A stretch of DNA of 64,000 nucleotides from Leptospiraceae bacterium (GTDB lineage: Bacteria; Spirochaetota; Leptospiria; Leptospirales; Leptospiraceae): positions 186,001 through 250,000 of the forward strand of contig JACKPA010000007.1 in the NCBI GenBank assembly GCA_024233865.1, in the 5' to 3' direction. Below are positions 1-9,379 of the stretch, in pieces. Below the pieces are notes generated by a model. It was given only the letters and a program-made list of their open reading frames with translations. It searched no databases and was not told the DNA's origin. Position 1 is the first letter of the stretch. The number at the start of each line of letters is the position of its first letter. The position numbers and the translations under genes are program-made.

Positions 1-926
1 TAATGGGCTGTCTCGCGCAACACTTCCGGTAATACGGTCGCATTAGAGGATAAAACAGGACAACCTACAGATTGAGCTTCTAAAACAGGGAATCCGAATC
101 CTTCGTACAAAGAAGGAAATATTAGCATATTGGCACACGCATAAAGGAGCGGAAGTTCGTTGTATGCAATTTTGGGAAAAGGGATTATATAATTTTTAAA
201 GTGAAGAAAAATATCTTGTATGGATTCAGGCACAATCCCATTGCTTCCGGCAATTACCAAAGGATAGTTACAATCTTTATTTGCCCATAGAGTAGATAAG
301 TTGTTGACAATAAATCGTAAATTTTTATGCTCTTTTCCTATTCCAACGGCGAGTAAATATTTTTCAGGTAAATGATATTTATTTCTGAATTCTTCTTTAT
401 CCTTTTCGTTTTGTGGCTTGAATAGAGCATGATCTACGGCATTGTAGATTACTTCCGGAACATTATGTTTATAATCAAATGACTCGACCAGGTCTCTTTT
501 TGTATATTCGGAAACCACAATTATTTTTTTTGATAATAATTTTATTGAATTAAGGATAACTTTTAGGTATATCCTTTTTTGTATAGAGTTATGGTATTCT
601 CTCATTTTATATGGAATAATATCATGAATCGTAACCATACATTTCGTTAAAAAACGCAAAGGAACATTAAAATGAGGAATATCAAGTATATCTATATATT
701 TCATTGTAGAATGCCCCAGTAGTTCTTTTAGGCTATATATAGGGACATTATAAGAGATTATTTCATAATCTTTTTGAAATTCCGTCAAGGCTTCTGTTTC
801 GCCATAAAGTACTATATTTTTTAAAGAAATATAGAGAGGAAGAAGTTTTAAAATATGATATATTCGAGTTCCAATACCCGAATGTCCAATCATTCTTGCA
901 TCTATACCTATTTTTTTTGTTTTCAT
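1..926 (-). CDS. Glycosyltransferase family 4 (C-terminus cut by window edge)
   Basis: A reading frame of 308 codons opens with ATG at 926 and is still open at base 1, so the C-terminus is missing. The end present has the GT4 donor-binding signature: FPSLYEGFGFPVLEA, then GCPVLSSNATVLPEVL. The middle has a VVSEYTKRDL segment typical of mannosyltransferase-like GT4 enzymes, and the N-terminus carries IGIDARMIGHSGIGTR, the usual glycine-rich start of the acceptor Rossmann fold. The protein probably transfers a sugar from a nucleotide donor during surface polysaccharide assembly in the cytoplasm. The family is clear, the substrate unknown. About 190 bases of A/T-rich non-coding DNA separate it from the divergent gene at 1117. 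Confidence 0.88.
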   Translation of the reverse strand, partial: MKTKKIGIDARMIGHSGIGTRIYHILKLLPLYISLKNIVLYGETEALTEFQKDYEIISYNVPIYSLKELLGHSTMKYIDILDIPHFNVPLRFLTKCMVTIHDIIPYKMREYHNSIQKRIYLKVILNSIKLLSKKIIVVSEYTKRDLVESFDYKHNVPEVIYNAVDHALFKPQNEKDKEEFRNKYHLPEKYLLAVGIGKEHKNLRFIVNNLSTLWANKDCNYPLVIAGSNGIVPESIQDIFLHFKNYIIPFPKIAYNELPLLYACANMLIFPSLYEGFGFPVLEAQSVGCPVLSSNATVLPEVLRETAH

Positions 927-1116
927 TAATTTATTTCAACGTTGTTCCTAATTTATATAACTTTTTTTTTACTCTTCTTGAATTTTTTTATAGGGTAAAA
1001 ATTATTAATATACTTACATTTTAAAGTCTATAAAAAAAAATTATAAATAAACTTTTATTATGTAACAAATTCTGAAAATAATACGACTAATATAGTAGAG
1101 TAGGAGGAAGTGAACA

Positions 1117-1893
1117 ATGAAACGATTAATTTTGATTTTCTTTTCATTAGTTTTGGTATTCGCGATTGGAGCGAGGGAGGGGTTAAACCCAGTTCAAGAG
1201 AACGTTCCGGAGGGTTCAAAAAAGATAGCATCTGAAAAAACAGAAAAGTTTCTTGACCAAACGATTCTCGAATTTAACAAAAATCTACAACTTCACGCCA
1301 GGTTATTGACAATGGATTTGGAGGTTTTTCCAAAAAATACATTGGCTACAAAAGGTAAAATAGCCGGTGATGATTGTGTTTCAAACAAAAATCAGAAAGA
1401 TCCATCTAATAACTGCATTCGCATAGAGCAATTTCAATTCATTAATAACGGAATTGATAAGGAAAATAAAGGTAATGTGAGTAACTCAATGACCTTATTT
1501 TTCTCTGACGGAGCAGAAAAGAGGGACTTACTTAAAGTGAAAACAAGTTTTTATGCGATAACTAATTTAGCGAAAAATAGGGTATATTTGGAAGTAACCG
1601 ATCTAGATCCTCTTGCTACTGTAGACCATGATACAAAAGTATCTATATTTCTTCAACATGATGGAATACCACCTGTAGGGACAATAGAGTCTACAAACCG
1701 AGGATTTGGTAAATATAAATTATCTCATGTGACAGATGATGCGATTAGAATGAGTTTCAAAAGAAGTTCTTACATTAATAATTTGGATTTCTTTGACAAA
1801 TTATTTAATCAAGTTTACAACTTTAACGATAGGGATATTAATAAGAGAGAGAAAAATAATATTCAATTTCTAGAGGGAAATTTACGCTTCTAA
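1117..1893 (+). CDS. Secreted hypothetical protein with signal peptide
   Basis: This 258-residue protein starts at ATG 1117 behind a strong ribosome binding site (AGGAGGAAG, about 6 bases upstream). The first 19 residues are a typical signal peptide: K/R at positions 2-3, a hydrophobic stretch to about 17, then IGAREG. The mature part is soluble and polar and has only two cysteines, about 17 residues apart (near 89 and 105), which could form one disulfide. I do not recognise a named domain. It is monocistronic and ends at a clear hairpin terminator shared with the convergent gene. A periplasmic or secreted location is inferred from the leader only. Confidence 0.75.
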   Translation: MKRLILIFFSLVLVFAIGAREGLNPVQENVPEGSKKIASEKTEKFLDQTILEFNKNLQLHARLLTMDLEVFPKNTLATKGKIAGDDCVSNKNQKDPSNNCIRIEQFQFINNGIDKENKGNVSNSMTLFFSDGAEKRDLLKVKTSFYAITNLAKNRVYLEVTDLDPLATVDHDTKVSIFLQHDGIPPVGTIESTNRGFGKYKLSHVTDDAIRMSFKRSSYINNLDFFDKLFNQVYNFNDRDINKREKNNIQFLEGNLRF

Positions 1894-1913
1894 TATGCTG
1901 ACTCTAAATAGGT

Positions 1914-1957
1914 AAGTGGTCATTCTGATGAATTTGACCACTTATTTTATTTTTATT
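1914..1957. terminator. Bidirectional hairpin terminator
   Basis: A perfect 9-bp stem (AAGTGGTCA / TGACCACTT, 1914-1922 and 1935-1943) with a 12-base loop is followed by a T-rich run (ATTTTATTTTTATT). It lies between two convergent genes and could end transcription from both. Confidence 0.8.
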
Positions 1958-1960
1958 ACT

Positions 1961-2566
1961 TCATTCTGTATAGTCCATTACTAAATACATTAAAGTTTCT
2001 TCTCCGGTAGGATTTGAATATTCGTGCGGAACATCTGCCTTAAAAAAAACCGAATCTCTAGACTCAAGTTCATAAACAAGTCCCCCAACCCGTAATCTTA
2101 GCTTTCCTGCTACAACCACAATGTTTTCTGTTGTACCGGCTTTGTGTGGTTCTGCTACCTCGATTCCACCAGGCTTTAAAATCAATTCATATAGCTCTGA
2201 TTTTCTATTACCTGTAAATGGAAACAATGCCCTACTGGAAAAAACCTTAGAATTGGAAAAAAGGATTTTGGTATTTTCGAATTTAAGCAAATGAACTCCA
2301 TCACTATCCTTTTCTTTTAAAAGATCGCTAAATGGAACACTTAAACCATTGGCAATTTTCCATAAAACAGATATGGTAGGAGTGCTTTTCCCTTGCTCAA
2401 TTTGTGACAACATTGCCCTACTAACTCCGCAACGTAAAGCCAATTTATCCAAGGATAAATTTCTTTTTTGACGTAAATTTTTTAAATTTTCTTTTACTGT
2501 TTCAACAATGTGTTCAGCCGTATCATGATTATTATCCTCTGTTATTGTAGAAGATTTTGTTTTCAT
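1961..2566 (-). CDS. XRE-family transcriptional regulator with cupin domain
   Basis: This is a two-domain regulator of about 201 residues. An N-terminal helix-turn-helix (about 30-85: LRQKRNLSLDKLALRCGVSR, then AMLSQIEQGKSTPTISVLWK) is followed by a beta-rich cupin (about 120-200) with the usual LKPGGIE...EPHKAGTTE and VVAGKLRL segments. Such proteins bind a small ligand in the cupin barrel and act on nearby metabolic genes. The frame could start with TTG at 2581, but ATG 2566 is preferred; neither has a clear ribosome binding site. The downstream end meets the terminator at 1914-1957. The target genes are unknown. Confidence 0.85.
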   Translation of the reverse strand: MKTKSSTITEDNNHDTAEHIVETVKENLKNLRQKRNLSLDKLALRCGVSRAMLSQIEQGKSTPTISVLWKIANGLSVPFSDLLKEKDSDGVHLLKFENTKILFSNSKVFSSRALFPFTGNRKSELYELILKPGGIEVAEPHKAGTTENIVVVAGKLRLRVGGLVYELESRDSVFFKADVPHEYSNPTGEETLMYLVMDYTE

Positions 2567-2609
2567 AAAAAAAAGATTCAATATAACAGAGGAAAAGTCA
2601 ATTAAAAAT

Positions 2610-3281
2610 TTATAATTTTTCCAAAACTATTACAGGAAGAGCTTTGGGAAAAGAATCCAAAACCTTTATAATTTCTCGAATTGTACCCCGGTATTGAATT
2701 TCTTGGGGTGTTGTGAGATTAAGACCTAAAAATATTTTATAATTCTGTTTTGAGAATTTTTGGATTTCTTGAATAACTTTTTTGTATCTATAAGGAGTTT
2801 CATAAATTACCAAGGTGTGATTTAACATAAGGTATTTCTTTATTTCATTTTTCCTTATCTCTTCTTTTTGACTAAAAAAACCAATAAAGGTAAAAGGGGA
2901 AATCCGAAAACCACTCAGAACAAGAGCACATAATAAGGCAGAAGCCCCTGGAATCATTTTTATTTCTATATTCTCTTGAATTGCGAACTCAACCAAATTA
3001 CTACCGGGATCTTCTACCAAAGGCGTTCCCGAATCTGAAATTAGAGATACTTTTTTTGATCTTTTTATAGCTTGGATTAACTCCATGACATTCTCCATGG
3101 TAGAATGTTCGTTTAAGAGTTCAAATTCTTTTGTGATCCCATAGTGCTTTAGAAATTTTGAAGTTTCCTTGAACTCTTCCCCGATTATAAAATCAGAGTC
3201 TTTTAACTCTTCAATGGCATGAAAGGTGACATCTTTATAGTTTCCTATAGGAGTAGATATAATATTTAATATGGGTCCCAT
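2610..3281 (-). CDS. rsmI: RsmI-like 16S rRNA 2'-O-methyltransferase
   Basis: This tetrapyrrole-methylase-fold protein resembles RsmI, which methylates the ribose of C1402 in 16S rRNA using S-adenosylmethionine. Visible motifs are STPIGNYKD near the N-terminus, ISDSGTPLVEDPGSNLV around 80-96, IPGASAL near 110, and the late IYETPYRYKKVI segment. At 223 residues it is shorter than the usual 270-290, because the small C-terminal domain is absent. That raises the chance of a related methylase, but the TPIGN and SDSGTP motifs favour RsmI. It is divergent from the amidase gene. Confidence 0.85.
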   Translation of the reverse strand: MGPILNIISTPIGNYKDVTFHAIEELKDSDFIIGEEFKETSKFLKHYGITKEFELLNEHSTMENVMELIQAIKRSKKVSLISDSGTPLVEDPGSNLVEFAIQENIEIKMIPGASALLCALVLSGFRISPFTFIGFFSQKEEIRKNEIKKYLMLNHTLVIYETPYRYKKVIQEIQKFSKQNYKIFLGLNLTTPQEIQYRGTIREIIKVLDSFPKALPVIVLEKL

Positions 3282-3456
3282 TCACATACCATTATCGTTT
3301 TTGAAAAACTAACCGTCAAGCAAGATATGAGAACTCAAAAAAGAGTCTACTACAAAGCTATAATTTTTATAAAAATCTATACTAAAATTCATAAAAAGGT
3401 TTGTCTAAATTTGAGTTTTTTGAATTTTATCTATAAATACTTAATTTTAAAGAATT

Positions 3457-4908
3457 ATGATAAACCTATTAACCTTATCCGGAACAGAATTAGCAAAAAT
3501 GATTCGCCATCGAATGGTGACATCAAGAGAAGTCGTAAAAGCCCATATTGAACATATCAAAAAAGTAAATCCGTTGTTAAACGCTGTTGTTAAAGATCGT
3601 TTCACAGAAGCTTTAAAAGAAGCAAATCTTGCTGACTCTAAAATAAGGGATTATCCGATAGAAGCTCTTCCACCATTTTATGGAGTTCCCTGTACAATCA
3701 AAGAGCATTTTGCCTTAAAAGGAATGCCAAATACATCCGGTTTGGTTCATCGCAAAAATAATATATCCATTACGAATGCAACAGTTGTTGAACGTTTGCT
3801 TTCTGCCGGAGCAATTCCTCTTGGTGTAACAAACGTATCCGAATTGGGAATGTGGATGGAATCCAATAATGAAGTTTATGGAAGAACAAATAATCCTTAT
3901 GATAGAAAAAGAACTGCTGGTGGTAGTTCAGGCGGTGAAGGTTCTATTATTGCCTCAGGAGGTTCTCCTTTTGGTTTGGGTTCAGATATTGGAGGTTCTA
4001 TTCGGGTCCCGTCGTTTTTTAATGGAATTTTCGGGCATAAACCAACCGGTGGTTTGGTTCCAAATACCGGTCATTATCCAACGACAGAGGGAAAAGCAAT
4101 TCGGTTTTTGACTTCCGGACCGATGGCAAAACATGCAGAAGACTTATGGACTATTCTAAAAATTATTGCCGGAGATGATGGTAAAGACAAAGGAATTTTA
4201 AACTATACTTTACGAGATCCAAAAGAAGTTCGATTAAAAGATTTAACTGTTTTGAATGTGACAGACAACGGATTAATTCCAGTATCCGATGAATTACGGT
4301 TTATACAACAAAAAGCTATTGCCGCTTTATCTCATGCTGGTGCGAAAATTTCCAATGTCCAATTGGCAGATTTGAAAGATTCGTTTTTTATATGGGCATC
4401 TATGTTAAGTGAGGCGGGTGGAAGATCTTTTAAAAATATGATGGGAGACGGAACGGATATCAACGTAGGACTAGAACTCACTAAATGGATGCTTGGATTT
4501 TCTAACCATACTTTACCTGGAATCTTATTGTCTTTTGTGGAAGACGTTCCTAAACTACTCCCCAATATTACAAAAGAGTTTGTGCAAAAAGGGGAAAATT
4601 TGAAAAAGGAAATGAAAGAGATTATTGGTGAGCATGGTGTAATGCTATACCCGAGTTATCCGGAAGTTGCTCCTCCCCATAACAAACCCTTAGCCAATTT
4701 GTACCATTGGATGTACACAGCCATTTTTAACGTAATGGAAAATCCTGTTACGCAGGTTCCACTAGGTCTTAACCAACTTGGCTTGCCTTTAGGGATACAA
4801 GTTGTAGGAAGCCATGGAAACGATCATATTACAATTGCAGTAGCAATGGAGCTGGAAAAAGCTTTTGGCGGTTGGACTCCTCCAAAATATTTGAAGTATC
4901 ATATTTAA
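3457..4908 (+). CDS. Amidase-signature hydrolase (FAAH-like)
   Basis: This 483-residue amidase-signature enzyme has the full catalytic triad Lys82, cis-Ser157 and Ser181. The spacings (75 and 24 residues) equal those in fatty acid amide hydrolase. Motifs are CTIKEHF around Lys82, TAGGSSGGEGS around Ser157 and GSDIGGSIRVP around Ser181. It should hydrolyse a carboxamide. The substrate cannot be read from sequence, though a FAAH-like arrangement suggests a fatty or aryl amide. The N-terminus has no signal peptide, so it is probably cytoplasmic. The start is ATG 3457. It is the last intact gene before the accessory region. Confidence 0.9.
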   Translation: MINLLTLSGTELAKMIRHRMVTSREVVKAHIEHIKKVNPLLNAVVKDRFTEALKEANLADSKIRDYPIEALPPFYGVPCTIKEHFALKGMPNTSGLVHRKNNISITNATVVERLLSAGAIPLGVTNVSELGMWMESNNEVYGRTNNPYDRKRTAGGSSGGEGSIIASGGSPFGLGSDIGGSIRVPSFFNGIFGHKPTGGLVPNTGHYPTTEGKAIRFLTSGPMAKHAEDLWTILKIIAGDDGKDKGILNYTLRDPKEVRLKDLTVLNVTDNGLIPVSDELRFIQQKAIAALSHAGAKISNVQLADLKDSFFIWASMLSEAGGRSFKNMMGDGTDINVGLELTKWMLGFSNHTLPGILLSFVEDVPKLLPNITKEFVQKGENLKKEMKEIIGEHGVMLYPSYPEVAPPHNKPLANLYHWMYTAIFNVMENPVTQVPLGLNQLGLPLGIQVVGSHGNDHITIAVAMELEKAFGGWTPPKYLKYHI

Positions 4909-5001
4909 GACGGTTTCTGATAAAGACCACCTTAAAGGCAGTGAAATTATTTACGATAGCTTTCTTGAAACAAATTGTCGATTTAGAAAAATGGTGTTCG
5001 T

Positions 5002-5160
5002 ATGCCAACTGCTATAAAAATCTCCAATTATAAATCTGTCTTTGAACTAGAAATTGAATTAGGGGATGTCACAATTTTCATCGGAGAAAATGGTTGTGGC
5101 AAATCGAATATTATAGAAGCAATTGCTATTACCTCAGCTGCGTTAATGAATAAATTATAG
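5002..5160 (+). pseudogene. N-terminal remnant of an AAA/ABC-type ATPase
   Basis: A 52-codon frame encodes the start of an OLD/RecF-like ATPase: IKISNYKSVFELEIELGD, then the Walker A motif IGENGCGKSN, then a stop. Complete members have several hundred residues, and all the rest (signature motif, Walker B) is absent. The frame ends where an ISAs1-type transposase remnant begins, so insertion or recombination removed the 3' part. Such ATPases are often the first gene of two-gene nuclease or anti-phage modules. A second truncated frame lies beyond the inserted block, at 11652. Confidence 0.7.
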
Positions 5161-5683
5161 TAATATCAGTTTTAGCAGTAATTTGTGGAGCAGATAATTG
5201 GAATGAAATAGTAGACTTTGGAGAAGCCAAAAAGAAATGGTTTATTAAATTCTTAGAATTACCCAACGGTATTCCATCTCATGGTACTTTTAATAGAGTA
5301 TTTAGCTTAATAAATCCAGATGAGCTTACCTTAAGTTCTAAAGAATATTTTAGTTCTCAAATGGAAAAAATAAGAAAACATTATGCAATAGACGGGAAAA
5401 CAGTAAGACGTTCGGGTGATAAGAAAAATAATAAATCAGCAATTCATCTTGTAAGTGCTTGGTTAATCAATACAGGATTGTCTTTAGGACAAGTAAAAGT
5501 TGATGACAAAAGCAATGAGATTACAGCTATACCAGAACTTCTTGATAAACTAGATATAAAAAATGCAATAGTATCTACTATAGATGCAATGGGAACTCAG
5601 AAGGATATAGCCAAAAAAATAAAAGAGAAAGGTGGAGACTATGTATTATCATTAAAAGGAAGTGATCGGTGTGGAAGAAGTAG
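5153..5683 (+). mobile_element. ISAs1-family transposase remnant
   Basis: Read in one frame from about 5156, the translation matches the DDE transposases of ISAs1 elements: VICGADNWNEIVDFG, GIPSHGTFNRVF, YAIDGKTVRRS and TIDAMGTQKDIAKKI, ending at GDYVLSLKGS. The N-terminal 20-30 residues and the C-terminal half are missing, and no inverted terminal repeats are visible. The right edge runs directly into the 3' end of RHS copy 1 at about 5682. This is a dead fragment. Its position suggests that IS-mediated recombination trimmed both the ATPase gene and the RHS gene. Confidence 0.82.
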
Positions 5684-8014
5684 AGTCCTTCGATTGGTGC
5701 ATTGGCAGAACCACCACCTTCGCCAGGTACGTTTTCGTTGCCTTGAGCATCGTTTACGGAAGGTGTATCGAAGCCTATAGCAGAGGTAAAGGCAAAAAAT
5801 GGAAAGCTGTCTTTAGATTTCGTACAGGTAATTAGGATGATGCTGATTATAGAAAGAGCTAAAACATAAGCACGTTGATTTTCACCACGGATGAACACAG
5901 ATAAACGCAGATTTGTTTGCGTTTTTTGTATAAGTAGTGTAGAGAAAAAAAGTAAGAATATGAATGCAAATAAGTATTCTTGATTTTCTAAGTTGACAAA
6001 AGGAACGAAGCTTGATTTGTCTTGAGTCAATACTGCATTCGTTCTTATCCATTGGGCAATAAGTTCGTCTCCATTTTTGACATAGAGGGTGTAGCGTTGA
6101 GGTACGCTTGGTGCTACGTGGATTTCGTAGAGTCCTTCTTCAAAATAGTAAGTTACTTCGTCTTTGTTACGGTTGATTTTCTTCTTTCTCATGCCTTGGT
6201 AGTCATAAAAGTAGTTGAACTCCTCACCAAAGCCGGTCACGATGGATGACAGCCTTCCAAGTCCGTCATGCGTGAATGTGTCGTTGTTGCGTTTGTGGAT
6301 GTAGCCTGATGTGTCATACTCGTAAGTGTCGGTTACGCTGGAAATTTGGTTTGGAATCCTTACTGACGTGACTGCGTTGGCGTGGTCGGTGTCGGTATAT
6401 TGCATTGTGATGTCTCCTTTTTGGGTTAGGTTTCCGTTTGTTGTGTAGGTATATTTTCTCTTGCCATAACTACCTGTTGAGTTGGTAAGTCGATTGTAAC
6501 TGTCAAAGCCAAAGGTCTGCGATTTCCAAGGATTTGCCAAGTCATTGATCGTAGTCATATTTCCGGAAGTGTCGTAAAAATACTTTTTGTGTTCTTCTAC
6601 TCGTTTGGTCATTCCTGTAGTGAGTTTATAAGAGGTGAGTTGCCCGTTTAATTGGTCAAAAATGTATTCCGTTACAACTCCGTTTCCGAATGTTTTTGTT
6701 AATTTGTTTTGGGTTTCATCAAATTGAAAACCAAGCATTTTGAGTTCTTTCGATTTCCCATCGTTTGGTAACATCTTGATGGTTTCCAGTTCTTTATCAT
6801 TGTAGATGTAACTGACAATCGTTCCATCGGGATAGATGATTTGTCTAGTTCGATTCATGGAATCGTGTGCGTACTCAAACTTGATTTCATAATTTTCAAT
6901 CAAGTGTGTTCTTTTTACAACGTTTCCTCTCTTGTCGTATTCAAGTTTTACTTCTCCCGTATTGTCTTTGATCCTTGTGACTTTACCTTTGGCGTTTGCT
7001 TGTTTTTCGTCATAGAAATATTCTACTTCTTCACCATTTGCACTGTATTTGTGCAACCTTCCGTCTTGATAATAGGTGTATTCGATAGTAACTCCACGAG
7101 CATCCGTACTGGAAGTTAGATTTCCAATTAAGTTGTAAGCGTAAGTGATCTTTCCTGAATTAGAATCTATTTTAGTTAGAATATTGCCTGCTCTGTCATA
7201 ATCCAAACTAATCTTGTTTCCGCTTGGTTCGGTTATGTCGGAAACCCTACCGCTTTCATTATAAGCGTAAGATGTAGTTAAATCACCTATTGTTTGAGAA
7301 AGGACTTGTCCGAGTGCGTTACTCGTTGCTACTTCTGTCGGCTTGTCCGCAGAAGTTTTGGTGACTGTAAACCGATTGTAAGAATAAGTGACTTCGTTTC
7401 CATCTGATTTGACTACTTTTGTGAGCCTGCCTTCCGGGTCATTGTATTCTAAGTTCGTGTATTTGTGTGTCTCCACACCGGAAACGTAAGGGTCGGTTTG
7501 ACTTATTAGTCTTCCCAAATAGTCATAAGTAAAGTCTTCTGTGTAAACCTCTCCATCTTTGCCGGATGTTTCTTTTTTGCGAATTTTGCCTTCGTTATCA
7601 AAGTAACTCCTCGTCCAAGTGTAGGTATCACTTGAACCGATCAGTGGTAGAGGAAATATGCTTACGCTATCTGATTCGTCTGAAACTCTTTCTCTCTCTT
7701 CCACGTAAGTATTGTCGGAAGAGTTGGAGTAGATGAATTTTTTACTCCAATTGGATTCACCTGGATTTTTGACTAGTGTAATCCTGCCGTAATCATCAAA
7801 TTCAATTTCGCTTACTCCTCCGTTTATGTCTGTCTTCTTGGTAATTCGACCTGTTTTGGAATCGTATATGTAGCTGATTGTATGACCAAGATGGTTGGTT
7901 GCTTCCGTAGCTTGGGAATTTGAGTTATATGTTATGGTAGTTGCCTGTCCTATTGGGTTTGTAATCGATGTTATGTTACCTTTATCATCATGCTCAAAGT
8001 TGGTCGTTGCCCAC
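5682..8014 (-). pseudogene. RHS/SpvB toxin gene copy 1, C-terminal half (broken)
   Basis: This minus-strand stretch encodes many YD/RHS repeats (for example YEYDTSGYIHKRN, FTHDGLGRLSS). It corresponds nearly residue for residue to 28035-30390 of copy 2. It loses its end inside the RHS core (at GLYFFHTDH), where the ISAs1 remnant begins, so the core motif, toxin tip and stop are absent. At its other edge it is separated from its N-terminal half by an ISKra4-type insertion. Around 5881-5919 a dispersed-repeat-like segment sits in frame, where copy 2 carries a different one. It is a pseudogene by truncation plus insertion. Confidence 0.85.
5881..5919 (-). repeat. Dispersed-repeat-like segment in frame inside RHS copy 1
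   Basis: The plus strand reads TTCACCACGGATGAACACAG followed by ATAAACGCAG, a motif type that recurs as a dispersed repeat in many environmental bacterial genomes (recalled, not searched). It is translated as part of the RHS protein and does not break the frame. Copy 2 has an unrelated repeat-like segment at the same protein position. Confidence 0.5.
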
Positions 8015-9379
8015 GGGTATGACTAAGAAATAATGTTAAAGTAAATAGGTAAAGATGCCAAAAATAATGGTATGGCAGCAAAAATACTAAAGTGTGATAA
8101 AGATAAAGTTTATATAGAGATAGAAATAAAATTAACAAATTCGATGTTAGAGACAGAGAATATAATTCAATCATCCTTGAATGAAGCTGGATGCTTAGCA
8201 ACAGGCAAAGCATTGGAAAGATTTGATACGGATGGAAGTCCGATGCTACTGGGAAATGTAAAATTCACAAGTAAAGGTAAAGAGCCAAAGAGTTACCAAA
8301 CACCTTATGGAAAGACGGAAATAGAACGACATGTATACCAGACCAGCGAAGGAGGGAAAACATATTGTCCCTTAGAATATCAAGCCAGAATAATAAACAG
8401 TACCACTACTCCAAAGTTTGCACAAATAGTATCGGATAAATATGCAGAGCTTGATGGAAGAGCAGTAGCAAGAGATTTGGAAAAAAATCATGGACGAAAA
8501 GTTCCCTTATTATACATCCAGAATGTAGCAGAAAGTGTTCAAGCCATAGCAGAAGCAAAAGAAGAAAAATGGGGATATAAAGTTCCTCATTTAGACGTTC
8601 CGGTAGCAACTGTAAGTATAGGGATGGATGGAGCAAATGTGTATATTTTAGGTGAAAAGTTTAAACAAGTAATGGTTGGTACAATAGGGTTACATGACAA
8701 AGACGGAAATAGGTTGTATACGAGTTATATAGCAAGTCATCCGGAGCATGGAAAAGAGTTGTTTAAGAAAAAAATGGATGCGGAGATAATACAGATAAAA
8801 AATCAGTATCCGAATGTGAATTATATAGGTCTTGCGGATGGAGCAAAGGATAATTGGACTTTTTTGGAAAAATACGTAGATATTTTAACATTGGATTTTT
8901 ACCATGTAACGGAATATCTTTCTATAGCATCTAAGATAATATATGAGACCAAAAGTGAACAAGAAATGAAGCTAAGTGAATGGTGTCATCAGTTGAAGCA
9001 TGAAGAAGGTGGGGCAAAAATCATTTTGGAATCAATTAAAACCCATTTTGAAAATGGAAAGTATTCAAAGAAAGACCGTGAGGACTTACAAAAGGTAATT
9101 ACGTATTTTACAAATAACCATGATAAAATGAATTATCCGAATAATCTTGATAAAAAATTGCCAATAGGCTCCGGTATAACAGAGGCCGCTTGCAAAATGA
9201 TTGTGAAAGAAAGACTTTGTAAATCCGGAATGAAATGGAAACGAAATGGGGTTAGAGTCGTTTTGGATTTAAGAACTATGATTTATACTCCAGATAGGTG
9301 GGAACAGTTCTGGAGCAAAATCAACCAATATGGAACTTATACTCATGTATAAGTTTAACATTAAATATAAGTCATACCC
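8015..9379 (+). mobile_element. Complete ISKra4-type insertion sequence, 1365 bp
   Basis: The element has imperfect 26-bp terminal inverted repeats (22 of 26 match, outer end GGGTATGACT) and an exact 8-bp target duplication, TTGCCCAC, at 8007-8014 and 9380-9387. Removing the element and one duplicate restores the RHS reading frame seen in copy 2. It carries one intact transposase gene. Intact ends and duplication suggest a recent insertion, and the element may still be mobile. Confidence 0.93.
8072..9352 (+). CDS. ISKra4-family transposase
   Basis: This 426-residue transposase fills the insertion sequence. The N-terminal third has the ISKra4-like segment YGKTEIERHVYQ. The middle has a DDE-type region (SIGMDGANVYILG, then YIGLADGAKDNW), and the C-terminal third has the characteristic PIGSGITEAACKMIVKERL followed by SGMKWKRNGVRVVL. 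No frameshift or internal stop is present, so it may be active. It starts at ATG 8072, and its strand is opposite to the RHS gene it disrupts. Family assignment rests on the C-terminal motif. The exact IS name cannot be given from sequence alone. Confidence 0.9.
   Translation: MAAKILKCDKDKVYIEIEIKLTNSMLETENIIQSSLNEAGCLATGKALERFDTDGSPMLLGNVKFTSKGKEPKSYQTPYGKTEIERHVYQTSEGGKTYCPLEYQARIINSTTTPKFAQIVSDKYAELDGRAVARDLEKNHGRKVPLLYIQNVAESVQAIAEAKEEKWGYKVPHLDVPVATVSIGMDGANVYILGEKFKQVMVGTIGLHDKDGNRLYTSYIASHPEHGKELFKKKMDAEIIQIKNQYPNVNYIGLADGAKDNWTFLEKYVDILTLDFYHVTEYLSIASKIIYETKSEQEMKLSEWCHQLKHEEGGAKIILESIKTHFENGKYSKKDREDLQKVITYFTNNHDKMNYPNNLDKKLPIGSGITEAACKMIVKERLCKSGMKWKRNGVRVVLDLRTMIYTPDRWEQFWSKINQYGTYTHV

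Noticed and set aside
3327..3551. Short plus-strand frame overlapping the amidase start
   Set aside because: Low-complexity lysine/isoleucine-rich translation; the amidase frame explains the region.
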